Positions 36,280-46,200 of a stretch of 64,000 nt of DNA are shown here, piece by piece (the stretch's first letter is position 1; each line of letters begins with the position of its first letter). The translations under genes and the position numbers were made by a program. The DNA lies in the NCBI RefSeq assembly GCF_000719135.1, contig NZ_JOEK01000004.1:1-64000 (forward strand). Reading direction: 5' to 3'. Source of the stretch: Streptomyces avicenniae. Lineage in GTDB: Bacteria > Actinomycetota > Actinomycetes > Streptomycetales > Streptomycetaceae. Under the pieces are notes generated by a model, which did no database searches, was not told the DNA's origin, and saw nothing but the letters and a program-made list of their open reading frames with translations.

Positions 36280-38733
36280 GTGAGCGCCACCCCGCACCCG
36301 CCCGCCGGTCAGCTGCCCGGCGGAGCGTCGTTGCTGTTCGTGGTCGGAGCGGACGGCGAGATCCGGGCCCGCGCCGGGGAGTCCGAGGGGCTGACGGAGG
36401 AGCTGACCGGACGGCCGTTCGACGAGCTGGCCGGTCGCCTCCTGCCCGACCTGCTGGCCGACCCCGGCGCCTGGGCGGCGCTCGCCGCCGAGGGACGGCC
36501 CGCCCACCGCATCGCCGGGCTGCGCCACCGGGACGGGCGGGTCACGGACGTCCGGATCGACCTGTTCCCCATGGACACCAGGCCAGGCGTCGGCAGCCGC
36601 TTCCTGGCCGTCCTCACCCCGGGACGCGCCGCCAGGCGCCAGGACGAGGACCGGGCGCTGCTGCGCGCCCTGTTCACCCAGCACCAGGTCGGCATCGCCA
36701 TCCACGACGCCGACATGCGGGTCACCCGCATGAACACCCTGCCCGGCCGGTACGCCGACCCGGGGCCGCAGCGCGACATCCCCGAGCTCCCGCAGACACT
36801 CGACGCCCTCATGCACCAGGACGACGCCGCCGAGGTCCTCGCGCGCCTGGAACACGTGGCCCGCACCGGAGAGCCGCTGATCTACTGGGAGCACTCCGCG
36901 CGCCTGTCCACCGCGCCGGAACGCGACCGCGTCCTCGCCGTCACCGCGCTGCGGCTCACCGGCGCGGACGGCCGCGTCCTCGGCGTCGTCAGCATCTTCA
37001 CCGACATCACCGAACAGCACCTGGCGCGCCGCCGCCTCGCGATGCTCCACGCCGCGGCAGAACGCATCGGGCCGTCCCTCGACGTGACGCGCAACGCAGA
37101 GGAGCTGGCGGACCTCCTCGTCCCCGACTTCGCCGACATCGTCACCGTGGACCTCGGCGCCGCCGTGCTGGCCGGCGACGACCCGGGCATCACCCTCCTC
37201 GGCCCGCTCGTCCGCCGGGTCGCCACCGCCAGCTCCGACGGCCGCTGGCCCGGGGAACTGCACCGCGCCGGGGCGCTGTTCCGCGTCGAGGGCAAGACCT
37301 CCACCGGGCTCGACGGCCACGCCGTGCTCGAACCGCGCGAACACCTCGTCAGGTCCGTGCCCGAGGGCGAGGTCACCGAGGACGGCCCCTATGCCACGAA
37401 GGGCACCGGCCTGCTGCCCGAGGGACCCGGCTCGCTGATGCTCGTCCCGCTGCGCGCCCGGGGCCAGGAACTCGGCATCCTCACGCTCTGGCGCCAGCCG
37501 CGACATCCCGCGTTCACCCGTCAGGACGCCGACCTCGCCGAGGAGATCGGCTCCCGCGCCGCCCTCAGCCTCGACAACGCGCGCCGCTACACGCGCGAGC
37601 ACCGCACGCTGGAGACGTTGCAGCGCAGCCTGCTGCCCCAGCCCGTGTTCGAACTGCCGGGCGCGCGCACGGCGGGCAGCTACATCCCCGCCGCCACCGC
37701 GGCCGGGCTCGGCGGCAGCTGGTACGACGTCATCCCGCTGTCGTCCGCGCGCGTCGCGTTCGTCATCGGCGACGTCGCCGGGCACGGCCTCAACGCCACG
37801 GCCACGATGGGGCGGCTGCGCACCGCCGTGCAGACCCTCGCCGACCTCGACCTCGCCCCCGACGAACTCCTCACCCGCCTCGACGACCTGGCCATCCGGC
37901 TCGCCGACACCCAGCCGGACGGCGGCACCAGCCCCGGCGGCGCGGTCGGCGCCACCTGCCTGTACTGCGTCTACGACCCGGTCTCCGGCCAGTGCGTCCT
38001 GGCGGCGGCGGGCCGCGTCCCGCCGCTGCTCGCGCTGCCTGGCCGCGCCGCCGAGGAGATCGCCCTCAAGGCCGGACCACCCCTCGGCGTCGGCGGGACA
38101 CCGTTCGAGTCCGTGCGCGTCCGGCTCGACCCGGGCAGCCTCCTCGTCCTGTTCAGCCAGGAGCTGGTCGCCCCCGGCCCCGACGGACGCAACAGCGAGG
38201 AACGCATGGCCCTGCTGCGCGAACGCGTCACCGAGGAGGCGGCGCATTCGCGTTCGCCCGCCGACACGGGCCACGCCCTGCTGGACGCGCTCCTGCCGGG
38301 ACGCGCGCCCGACAACGACGTGGCGCTGCTCGTCGCCCGCGTCCAGCCCCTGCCACCCGACGCCACCGCCGACTGGCAGTTCCCCGCCGACGCCGAGGTG
38401 GTCGGGCGCGCCCGCGACGCCGTCATCCAGCAGCTGAAGAACTGGAACCTGACGGGCAACGCCTTCCCCACCGAACTCATCGTCAGCGAACTCGTCACCA
38501 ACGCCATCCGCTACGCGGGCGGCCCCATCGGACTGCGGCTCATCCTCAACGACAGCCTGGTGTGCGAGGTGTCCGACCCCAGCGAGACGCAGCCCCACCT
38601 GCGCCGCGCGCGCCCCACGGACGAGGGCGGACGCGGCCTCTTCCTGGTGGCCCAGCTCGCCCACCGCTGGGGCAGCCGCTACACCGGCGCGGGCAAGACG
38701 ATCTGGACCGAGCAGCCCCTGGACCGGGACTGA
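36280..38733 (+). CDS. PAS-GAF-PP2C-ATPase signalling protein, variant metal site
   Basis: 817 aa from GTG 36280. Domains in order: PAS-like region at about 15-110, a second PAS at 125-250 (ALFTQHQVGIAIHDADMRVT, VLGVVSIFTDITE), GAF at 255-440, SpoIIE/PP2C at 445-690, and an anti-sigma-type HATPase at 705-815. In the PP2C part, GLGGSWYDV (about 475-483) has Ser where the first metal Asp is expected, while IGDVAGHGL near 495 and PDNDVALLVARV near 679 are normal. The ATPase has ELIVSELVTNAIRYAGG and DEGGRGLFLVAQLAHRWGSR. Such fusions control sigma factors by joining phosphatase and anti-sigma kinase activities. The missing Asp may weaken the phosphatase. Confidence 0.9.
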   Translation: MSATPHPPAGQLPGGASLLFVVGADGEIRARAGESEGLTEELTGRPFDELAGRLLPDLLADPGAWAALAAEGRPAHRIAGLRHRDGRVTDVRIDLFPMDTRPGVGSRFLAVLTPGRAARRQDEDRALLRALFTQHQVGIAIHDADMRVTRMNTLPGRYADPGPQRDIPELPQTLDALMHQDDAAEVLARLEHVARTGEPLIYWEHSARLSTAPERDRVLAVTALRLTGADGRVLGVVSIFTDITEQHLARRRLAMLHAAAERIGPSLDVTRNAEELADLLVPDFADIVTVDLGAAVLAGDDPGITLLGPLVRRVATASSDGRWPGELHRAGALFRVEGKTSTGLDGHAVLEPREHLVRSVPEGEVTEDGPYATKGTGLLPEGPGSLMLVPLRARGQELGILTLWRQPRHPAFTRQDADLAEEIGSRAALSLDNARRYTREHRTLETLQRSLLPQPVFELPGARTAGSYIPAATAAGLGGSWYDVIPLSSARVAFVIGDVAGHGLNATATMGRLRTAVQTLADLDLAPDELLTRLDDLAIRLADTQPDGGTSPGGAVGATCLYCVYDPVSGQCVLAAAGRVPPLLALPGRAAEEIALKAGPPLGVGGTPFESVRVRLDPGSLLVLFSQELVAPGPDGRNSEERMALLRERVTEEAAHSRSPADTGHALLDALLPGRAPDNDVALLVARVQPLPPDATADWQFPADAEVVGRARDAVIQQLKNWNLTGNAFPTELIVSELVTNAIRYAGGPIGLRLILNDSLVCEVSDPSETQPHLRRARPTDEGGRGLFLVAQLAHRWGSRYTGAGKTIWTEQPLDRD

Positions 38734-38746
38734 ACGGGGCCGCGCC

Positions 38747-40804
38747 ATGACCCACGACCGCGCCCCCGTCAGCACCGGCCGCGAGGCGGTCACCCTCGCC
38801 GACGGCCTGCTCGAAACCCTCACCCTCGCCGGGATCGTCCTCGACGGCACGGGCCGCGTCCTGCTGTGGGGCTCGGGCGCCGAACGCCTCTTCGGCCACG
38901 TGGCGGCCGACGTGACGGGCCGTCCCGTCACCCAGCTCCTCGGCCCCGGCAGGCCGCGCCGCCTCGCCGAGATGTGGCTGCGCCAGCCCGGCGGCCCCGA
39001 CTGGTCGGGCGGGCTGCCCGTGCGGTTCGCGGACGGTGTCCTGCGCCGCGCCGAGTTCCGCGCCCAGTGGACGGTCGGCATGGACGGCGCGCCGCACGCG
39101 CTCGTCATCGCCGCCGACACGGCCACCGTCCGCCGCCTGGAGACCGACCTCGCGCTGTCCGCCGCCATCGTGGACCAGTCGCCGCTGGCCATCGCCCTGT
39201 TCGACGCCAAGATCCACTGGCTCCGCGCCAACCCCGCGCTCCAGAAGATGGTCGGCCTGCCCGCCGATCGGCTCATCGGCCACCGTTTCGGCGAGGTCAT
39301 GCGCGACACGGACCTGTCGTCGATCGAGGGCGCCCTGCGCCACGTCCTGGACACCGGCGAGCCGCTGCTCGGCCAGATCGTCAGCGCGAGGCCGCTCGCC
39401 GACCCCGCGCACGAACACGTCTGGTCCGTCTCGTACTACCGCGTCGCCGTGCCGGGCGGCAGGACCTGCGGCGTCGTCGGCTCGGCCATCGACGTCACCG
39501 AGCCGCGCAACGCCGTCGCCGGGCTGGCCGCGGCGCGCAGCCGCCTGGCCCTCATCGCCGAGGCGGGCGCCAGCATCGGCACCACGCTCGACCTCGCCAC
39601 CACCGCGCGCGAACTCGCCGGAGTCACCGTCCCGCGGCTCGCCGACCTGGCCGCCGTGGACATCCTGGAGGCCGTGCTCGACGAGGCGCCGGGACCGCCG
39701 TCGGCCCGCGAGGGCCCCGCCCGGTTCCGCACCCTGGCCGCCCTCGCCTGCGACAGCACCCAGGCGGGCTGCGCGGCCTACCCCGTCGGCGAGGCGGGCA
39801 GTTACGACGCCTCGCCGATCGTCACCGGCGTCGTCCGCACCGGCAAGTCCCGGCTCCTGCCGCGGCTCGGGCCCGACCAGCTGCGCGGCATCGCCCGCGA
39901 CGACCAGGCCGCCGCCGTCCTGCGCGACACCGGCGTGACGTCCGCGCTCATCGTCCCACTCACGGCGCGCGGCGACGTGCTGGGCACCCTCACGCTCTGC
40001 CGCACGCGCCACCGCAGCCCGTTCGACACCGACGACCTCGCGCTCGCCACCGAACTGGCCGCCCGCGCCGCCATCAGCGTGGACAACGCCCGCCTCTACG
40101 GCCGCGAACGCAACATCGCCCTCATCCTCCAGCGCAGCATGCGACCCCAACTGCCCGAGGGCAACGACCTCGACGTCGCCCTGCGCTACCTGCCCGCCAT
40201 CAGCGAGGCGGGCGGCGACTGGTGCGACGTGCTGCGGCTGCCCGGCGGACGCATCGGCCTCGTCGTCGGCGACGTCATGGGCAAGGGCGTCCACGCCGCC
40301 GCCATCATGGGACAACTGCGCTCCACGATCCGGGCGCTGGCGCGCCTCGACCTGCCGCCCGACGCCCTCCTCGGCCATCTGGAGGACACCGTCGAATCCC
40401 TCGGCGACACGACCGCCACCTGCGTCTACGCCATCTGCGACCCGGTCGGCGGCTACTGCGACATCGCCAGCGCGGGCCACCTGCCGCCCGTCCTCGTCCA
40501 GCCGGACGGCGCCGCCGAACTCGTCAACCTGCCGAACGCCGTACCCCTCGGCGTCGGCGGCGTGCCGTTCACCACACACCGCCGCGACCTGCGGGACGGC
40601 GCGACCATCGCGCTCTACACCGACGGCCTGGTCGAGGAGCGCGACGCGCCCATCGACACCGGCCTGCGCGCCATCTGCGAACTGCTCCAGGACCCGCCCG
40701 TGTCCCTGGAGGAGACCTGCGACCGCGTCCTGCACGGCCTGCGCCCCACCACGCCGACCGACGACGTCGCCCTTCTGCTGGCGCGCAACCACCGCCCGCG
40801 CTGA
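38747..40804 (+). CDS. PAS-GAF-PP2C (SpoIIE-type) phosphatase
   Basis: 685 aa, starting 13 bases after the preceding gene; the two are likely one transcript. Two PAS domains (about 15-130 and 135-250: DGLLETLTLAGIVLDGTG, AIVDQSPLAIALFDAKIHWL), a GAF domain (about 260-450) and a PP2C domain (about 460-685). Its metal motifs are canonical: EAGGDWCDVLRL near 487, VVGDVMGKGVHAAAIMG near 505 and PTDDVALLLARN near 670. This is the only one of the three neighbouring phosphatases with all expected Asp residues. There is no ATPase domain. It may act with the preceding protein, supplying phosphatase activity that the latter has partly lost (inference). Confidence 0.9.
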   Translation: MTHDRAPVSTGREAVTLADGLLETLTLAGIVLDGTGRVLLWGSGAERLFGHVAADVTGRPVTQLLGPGRPRRLAEMWLRQPGGPDWSGGLPVRFADGVLRRAEFRAQWTVGMDGAPHALVIAADTATVRRLETDLALSAAIVDQSPLAIALFDAKIHWLRANPALQKMVGLPADRLIGHRFGEVMRDTDLSSIEGALRHVLDTGEPLLGQIVSARPLADPAHEHVWSVSYYRVAVPGGRTCGVVGSAIDVTEPRNAVAGLAAARSRLALIAEAGASIGTTLDLATTARELAGVTVPRLADLAAVDILEAVLDEAPGPPSAREGPARFRTLAALACDSTQAGCAAYPVGEAGSYDASPIVTGVVRTGKSRLLPRLGPDQLRGIARDDQAAAVLRDTGVTSALIVPLTARGDVLGTLTLCRTRHRSPFDTDDLALATELAARAAISVDNARLYGRERNIALILQRSMRPQLPEGNDLDVALRYLPAISEAGGDWCDVLRLPGGRIGLVVGDVMGKGVHAAAIMGQLRSTIRALARLDLPPDALLGHLEDTVESLGDTTATCVYAICDPVGGYCDIASAGHLPPVLVQPDGAAELVNLPNAVPLGVGGVPFTTHRRDLRDGATIALYTDGLVEERDAPIDTGLRAICELLQDPPVSLEETCDRVLHGLRPTTPTDDVALLLARNHRPR

Positions 40805-40882
40805 CCGCGCGCCCCGACCGGGACAACAGCCGCATCCGGCCCGAATCGCTCGATGTCAGTGCCACCCCCTAGGGTGTGCCAC

Positions 40883-42418
40883 GTGACCGCAGCAGCACCG
40901 CCGGAACGCACACCCCCCGGCCCCCTCCAGCCCCTCGGCCGACCCGCACCCGGGCCCGCCGCGGACGAGGGGCTCGCCCGGCGCCTGCGCGCGCTCGCCT
41001 GCACCGCCCCGCTGCACGACCTCGACGTCCGCAAGGCCAACCTCGCGGGAGAGTACAGCACTTACAGCATGGCCGAGGTCGCCCTCGCCGCCATCGACGC
41101 GATCACCCTGGCCATGGACTTCGACACGGGCGCCGACCACGAGCGCGTCGTCGGCCGCCTCCTGCCCCGCGTCGCCGCCCAGGCCCCCGGCCGCCCCACG
41201 GCCGAACACGAGCGTGTCGCCCGCTGGGTCCTCGACAACCTCATCAACGTCGGCAGCGTGGACCGCGGCTTCCGCGCCGTCTACGGCACGTTCGGGCCCG
41301 AAGGCGCCTACGTGCGGCGCGACTACGACTTCAAGCTCATCGAGGAGGTCCCGGGTCCCGGCGGCGGCGTCTGGCTGCGCACCACCGACGAGGCCGTCAA
41401 CGTCCTCGTCGGCGCCCTCGACACCGACGTCACCAGCGCCCAGATCGCCGCCGAGGTCAAGCTCGACGTCCTCATCGCCCGCGGCCGTCTCGCCGACGCC
41501 CAGCTCGCCGCCGAACAGGCCCGCTACCGCACCGTCCAGTACGCCGAGACCCTGCGCCGCACCCTGGAGAGCACCCGCCGCGACGTCCGCGCCGTGGACT
41601 GGCTGCACGCCGTCCCCGACATGATCGACGAGGCGCTCGCGCACATCGCCGACCGCTACCGCCACGAGAACGCGATCCTCACCAACATCCGCCGCGCCCG
41701 CGACGAGGCCACCGCCACGGGCCACAAGCTGCGCGCCGCCGAACTCGTGGACATCGTCAAGGACTGCATCCGCAGGCACACCCAGCTCCAGTCACGGCTG
41801 CTCGAAGCGGGCCCGCTGTTCCGCGCCGAGCAGGACCGCCAGGCGTTCCGCCCCCCGGCGGCGCGCGCGGGCACCGACCTGTACGGGCAGCTCCTCGCGC
41901 CGCTGCTGACACAGCCGGTCGAACGGGCCGTCCGCGTCACCGACGCCTGGTTCGCCCGCGCCACCGGCCCCCGCCCGCCGGGCGCCGTCCGCCTCACCGA
42001 CCTCACCGAGCTGCTGCTCACCCCGCCCGTGCCGCGCGAACACCTCGGCGCCGAACTGCCCGAGCCCGACCTCGTCGCCACCCCGGACGACAGCCGCTTC
42101 ACCGAGGAACAGCTCACCGCCGCCCTCGACCTCCTGCGGCTCCCCGAGGACGCGCCCCGGCGCCTGTCGGGACTGCTCGCCGACGCCAGGCGCCGCGACC
42201 CCGAACTGCCGCACCTCGTCGCGCTCCTCGCGGTCCACGCCGCCAGCCCGGCCGTCGGCACCGCGTACCGGCAGGGCGAGCCCCGGCTGCTGTTCGCCGT
42301 GGACGACGGCGCGCAGCTCACGGACGACCCCGACATCGGCGGCGCCGACCTCGTCGTCGGCACCGCCCTGCTGGACGCGGCCGGGATGGCCGCCGAGCGG
42401 ACGGAAGGCACCGCATGA
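40883..42418 (+). CDS. MukF/JetA-like kleisin candidate
   Basis: 511 aa from GTG 40883; ATG 40853 would add ten residues but has no ribosome site. The N-terminal region is helical with a possible winged helix (RWVLDNLINVGSVDRGFRAV, YDFKLIEEVP). The middle is long, charged alpha-helix (about 190-290: AEVKLDVLIARGRLADAQLA, YRTVQYAETLRRTLESTRRD). The C-terminus has another helical or winged-helix-like segment (FTEEQLTAALDLLRLPEDAP). This winged-helix, coiled-helix, winged-helix plan and its size fit MukF/MksF/JetA kleisins, and the next genes give the JetB and JetC order. Direct sequence similarity cannot be judged by eye, so the call rests on architecture and operon order. Confidence 0.6.
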   Translation: MTAAAPPERTPPGPLQPLGRPAPGPAADEGLARRLRALACTAPLHDLDVRKANLAGEYSTYSMAEVALAAIDAITLAMDFDTGADHERVVGRLLPRVAAQAPGRPTAEHERVARWVLDNLINVGSVDRGFRAVYGTFGPEGAYVRRDYDFKLIEEVPGPGGGVWLRTTDEAVNVLVGALDTDVTSAQIAAEVKLDVLIARGRLADAQLAAEQARYRTVQYAETLRRTLESTRRDVRAVDWLHAVPDMIDEALAHIADRYRHENAILTNIRRARDEATATGHKLRAAELVDIVKDCIRRHTQLQSRLLEAGPLFRAEQDRQAFRPPAARAGTDLYGQLLAPLLTQPVERAVRVTDAWFARATGPRPPGAVRLTDLTELLLTPPVPREHLGAELPEPDLVATPDDSRFTEEQLTAALDLLRLPEDAPRRLSGLLADARRRDPELPHLVALLAVHAASPAVGTAYRQGEPRLLFAVDDGAQLTDDPDIGGADLVVGTALLDAAGMAAERTEGTA

Positions 42419-43266
42419 CCGACACCCAGCGGCCCCCCGCCGCCCCCGCCACCCCGGCCGACGCCGCCGACGCCGCGCGGCTCGTCTCCTTCGGGCTCCA
42501 GCCGAAGATCTCGCCCGCCCGCGACGCCGAGTACGGCGGCCTGCTGCGCCGCTACCAGGAGGAGCCGCCGTTCGCGCGGCTCGCCGACGCCGTCGCCGCA
42601 GGGCTCGGCCTCGTCGTCCTTGAGGTCTCCCCGCGCGCCGGGATGGCCGTCGCCGCCGCCGAGGACTCCGTCTTCGCCGTCCGCATGGGCGAGTACGCGC
42701 GCCGCGCCGCCACCGAGACGGCTGACCGCTTCCTCCACGGCCTGGCCCATCTCGCCGTCGCCGCGCTCGCGTTCCCCCGCCCCGCCGACCTCGCCGACGA
42801 CGGGTACATCGGTCGCGTCACCGTGGCCGGTGTCGAGGCGTTCGTCCGCCAGGCGTGCCACCGCCTGGCGGAACGGGCCGCCGCCCAGGGCGAGAACACC
42901 GACCCGGCCACCGACGCGCCGGGGCTCGAAGCCGCCTGGCGCGTCTGGTCCCGCCGCACCGCGACCGGCGCCACCAAGGACGCGCGCCGCCTCGCCGGTT
43001 CGACCACCGGCATCATCGGCAAGGCCGTCGCGTTCCTCGCCGACGCCGGATTCCTCCAGCGCACCGGCGACGACGCGGGCGGCACCTACCGCACCACCGC
43101 CCGCTACCAGCTCCAGGTCCGCGAGCTGGCCGCGAGCAGCGCCATGGCCGAACTGCTCGCCCTCGGTGTCGTCCCGGTCGGCGACGGCAGCGGCTCCCTC
43201 GTGCCCCCCACCGACGACGACGCGCTCGGCCTCGTGCCGGACGCCGGTCTCCCGTTCCACGGCTAA
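42415..43266 (+). CDS. MukE/JetB-like (KITE) subunit candidate
   Basis: 283 aa, starting in the ATGA overlap with the preceding gene. The N-terminal half is mixed alpha/beta (ARDAEYGGLLRRYQEEPPFA, RLADAVAAGLGLVVLEVSPR) and the second half looks like a winged helix: STTGIIGKAVAFLADAGFLQ then GGTYRTTARYQLQVRELAAS. Kleisin-interacting tandem winged-helix proteins (MukE, MksE, JetB) have this type and size (about 200-290 aa). It would bridge the kleisin and the ATPase heads. The function is inferred from operon position and predicted fold. Confidence 0.6.
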   Translation: MTDTQRPPAAPATPADAADAARLVSFGLQPKISPARDAEYGGLLRRYQEEPPFARLADAVAAGLGLVVLEVSPRAGMAVAAAEDSVFAVRMGEYARRAATETADRFLHGLAHLAVAALAFPRPADLADDGYIGRVTVAGVEAFVRQACHRLAERAAAQGENTDPATDAPGLEAAWRVWSRRTATGATKDARRLAGSTTGIIGKAVAFLADAGFLQRTGDDAGGTYRTTARYQLQVRELAASSAMAELLALGVVPVGDGSGSLVPPTDDDALGLVPDAGLPFHG

Positions 43267-43277
43267 GGACCCACCCG

Positions 43278-46200
43278 ATGTACGAGCTGGCACGCATCCG
43301 CCTCTACTCCATCGGCCCGGCGGGCGCCCGGTACGCCGACACGGTCCTCGACCTGCGCGGCGTCGGCGCGCCCGTGCCGAGGCCCGCCCCCGCGCAGGCG
43401 GACTTCTTCGAGGACGAGCCGCAGGGCCCGCCGCGCAGGCCCGCGCCCGCCGGTGTCCTGTTCCTGGAGAACGGCGGCGGCAAGTCCGTGCTGCTGAAGC
43501 TGATCTTCTCGGTCATGCTGCCGGGCCACCGCAACACGCTCGGCGGCGCCAGCTCAGGCGTCCTGCGCAAGTTCCTCCTCGCGGACGACTGCGGCCACGT
43601 CGCCCTCGAATGGCAGCACACGCTGACGGGCGAGACCGTCGTCGTCGGCAAGGTCAGCGAGTGGCGCGGCCACCAGGTCTCCGGCGACCCGCGCCGCTTC
43701 GCCGAGGCGTGGTACTCGTTCCGCCCCGGGCCCGGCATGAGCCTCGACTCGCTGCCCGTCGCCGAGTCCGCGGCCCTGCGCCCCCGGGCCGACGGCACCT
43801 CGGGCGCGCGGGGCCGCCGCCGCACCATGAAGGGCTTCCGCGACGTCCTCACCGAGACCGCCAAGGCGTACGCCAACCTCGACGTCGTCTGGGAGGAGAT
43901 CCACGAACGCTGGATCGACCACCTCGGCGCCCTCGGCCTCGACCCCGAACTGTTCCGCTACCAGCGGGAGATGAACGCCGACGAGGGCGAGGCCGCCGGT
44001 CTGTTCGCCGTCCGGCGCGACGCCGACTTCACCGACCTGCTGCTGCGCGCCGTCACCGACACCCGGGACACCGACGGCCTCGCCGACCTCGTCCACGGCT
44101 TCGCCCACAAGCTCGGCCGCCGCGCCGAACTGACCGCCGAGCGCGACTTCACGGCGGGCTCCGCCGACCTGCTGGTCCGTATCACCGAGGCCGCCGCCGA
44201 ACGGGACACGGCCCGCGCCGTCCACGGCGCCGCCGAGCAGCGCGCCCGCGCCCTCGCCCGGCGCCTCACCGCGCGCGCCCTGCGCGAGCGCGAGCGGGCC
44301 GCCGTCCTCGCCGGGCGGGTCGCCGACGCCGCGACGACCGTCGCCGACGCGGACCGCGCGCGGGGCCTCGCCGCCCGCACCGCCGCCGAACTCGCCTACC
44401 GGCACGCCTCCCTCGCCCTCGCCGCCGCCGAGAAGGCCGCCGCGGCCCAGCGCCGCGAACTGATCGACGCGCGCACCCTCCAGGCCGCGTGGCAGGCGGC
44501 CGAGACCGTCCTCCAGCACCGGGCCGCAGCCGACCGGTCCGCCCGGGTGGCCGCCGCCATCCGCGAGGCCGAACGGGACGCAGCCCCCGCCCTCGCCGCC
44601 CGCGGCCGGGCCGCCGCCGCGCTCGTCCGCGCCCTGCACACCGCCGCCGCCGGGAGCGAGCGGGCCGCGACGGGACACGAGGAACGCTCCGCCGCCCTCC
44701 AGGCCGAGGCCGAGGCCGCGCACCGCGACGCCACCACCGCCGCCACCGAGGCGCAGCGCGCCCGCAGCGAGGCCGAGCACCTGCGCCAGCGGCTCGCCGA
44801 GATGGACCAGGAGACCGACCGGGCCGTCCGCGCCGGATGGCTCGACGGCGCCGACCCGGCGCGCGCCGCCCTCGCGGCCGACGACGCCGCCCAGACCGCC
44901 GCCGCCGCGTTCGAGTCGGCCCGCGAGGCAGCCGCCCGCACGGCCGACCACGCCCGGCAGACCGCCGCCGCGCACGGCCGCGCCGAACTGGCCGCCGCCC
45001 GCGCCGCGGACGCCGCCGAGGCCGCGCGGGCCGCCTGGGACGGCGAGCACCGCACGGCCGCCGCCCTCGCCGCAGAACCACGGCTCGCCGAACTGCTGAG
45101 CCTGCCGACCACGCCGGGCGGCGGCGCGGCGGACGGCCCGGCGGGCGGGGACCCCGCGCTGACGGCCGAGGAGCTGGACCGCGGCGCCGACGAGCTGACC
45201 CGCCTCTTCGACGAGCGCCTCACCACGGACGAGCGCCGCCTGTTCGACCTGCGCACCGCCGCCGCCGACGACGCCCGCATCCTCGCCGCACTCGGCGACG
45301 GCGGCCTCCTGCCCCCAGGACCCGACGTCCTCGCGACCGTCGAACACCTCGGCGAGCACGGCATCCCGGCCCTCCCCGGCTGGCGCTACCTGGCCCAGGC
45401 CGTCGATCCCGGCGACCACGCCGCCGTCCTCGCCGCGCGCCCCGAACTGGTGGACGGCGTCGTCGTCACCGATCCGGCCGGGCACGCGCGGGCGCGCGAG
45501 GTGCTGGCCCAGGCAGCTCTGCTGCCACGCTCCGCCGTCGCCGTCGGCACGGCCGCCGCGCTCCTCGCCCCCACCCCGCCGCCGGGCGGCGGCGACAGCG
45601 GCGTCTTCCTCGTCCCGCCCAACCCCGCCATGCACGACGAGCGCGCGGCCGACGACGAACGCCAGGCCCTCCGCCGCCGCACGGCCGAACGCGACACCGA
45701 CATCCGCGCGCTGGCCGCCCGCACGGCCGCCGACCGCCGCCTCGCCGCCCGCCTCGCCTCCTGGCGCGCCGGCTGCCCCACCGGGCGGCTCGCCGAACTG
45801 GCCGCCGCCGCCGAGCGGGCCACGGCGGAGTCCGAGGCGGCCCACCGCCGCCTGGCCGAGTCGGGCGCCGCCCACGCCGCCGCCGAGGACGCCTCGGCCG
45901 AGGCGTCCCGCGCCCGCGACGAACGGCAGGACGCCGCCCAGCGCGCCCGTCGCGCGGCCGACGCCCTCGCCGGGCTCGCCTTCCGCCTGCGCGAACGCCC
46001 CAGGCAGCAGGCGCGGCTGCGCGAACTGGCCGCCGAGACGGCCGAGGCGGAGGCACGGGCCGCCGTCCTCCTCGACCGCGCCCGCGCCGCCGACGAGGAC
46101 CGCCGCAGCGTCCAGCGCGCCGCCGACGACGCCCGCCGCACCGCCCGCGCGCTGCGCGCGGAACGCGCCGAGGTCACCGGCGCTCCCGAACCCGCGGACG

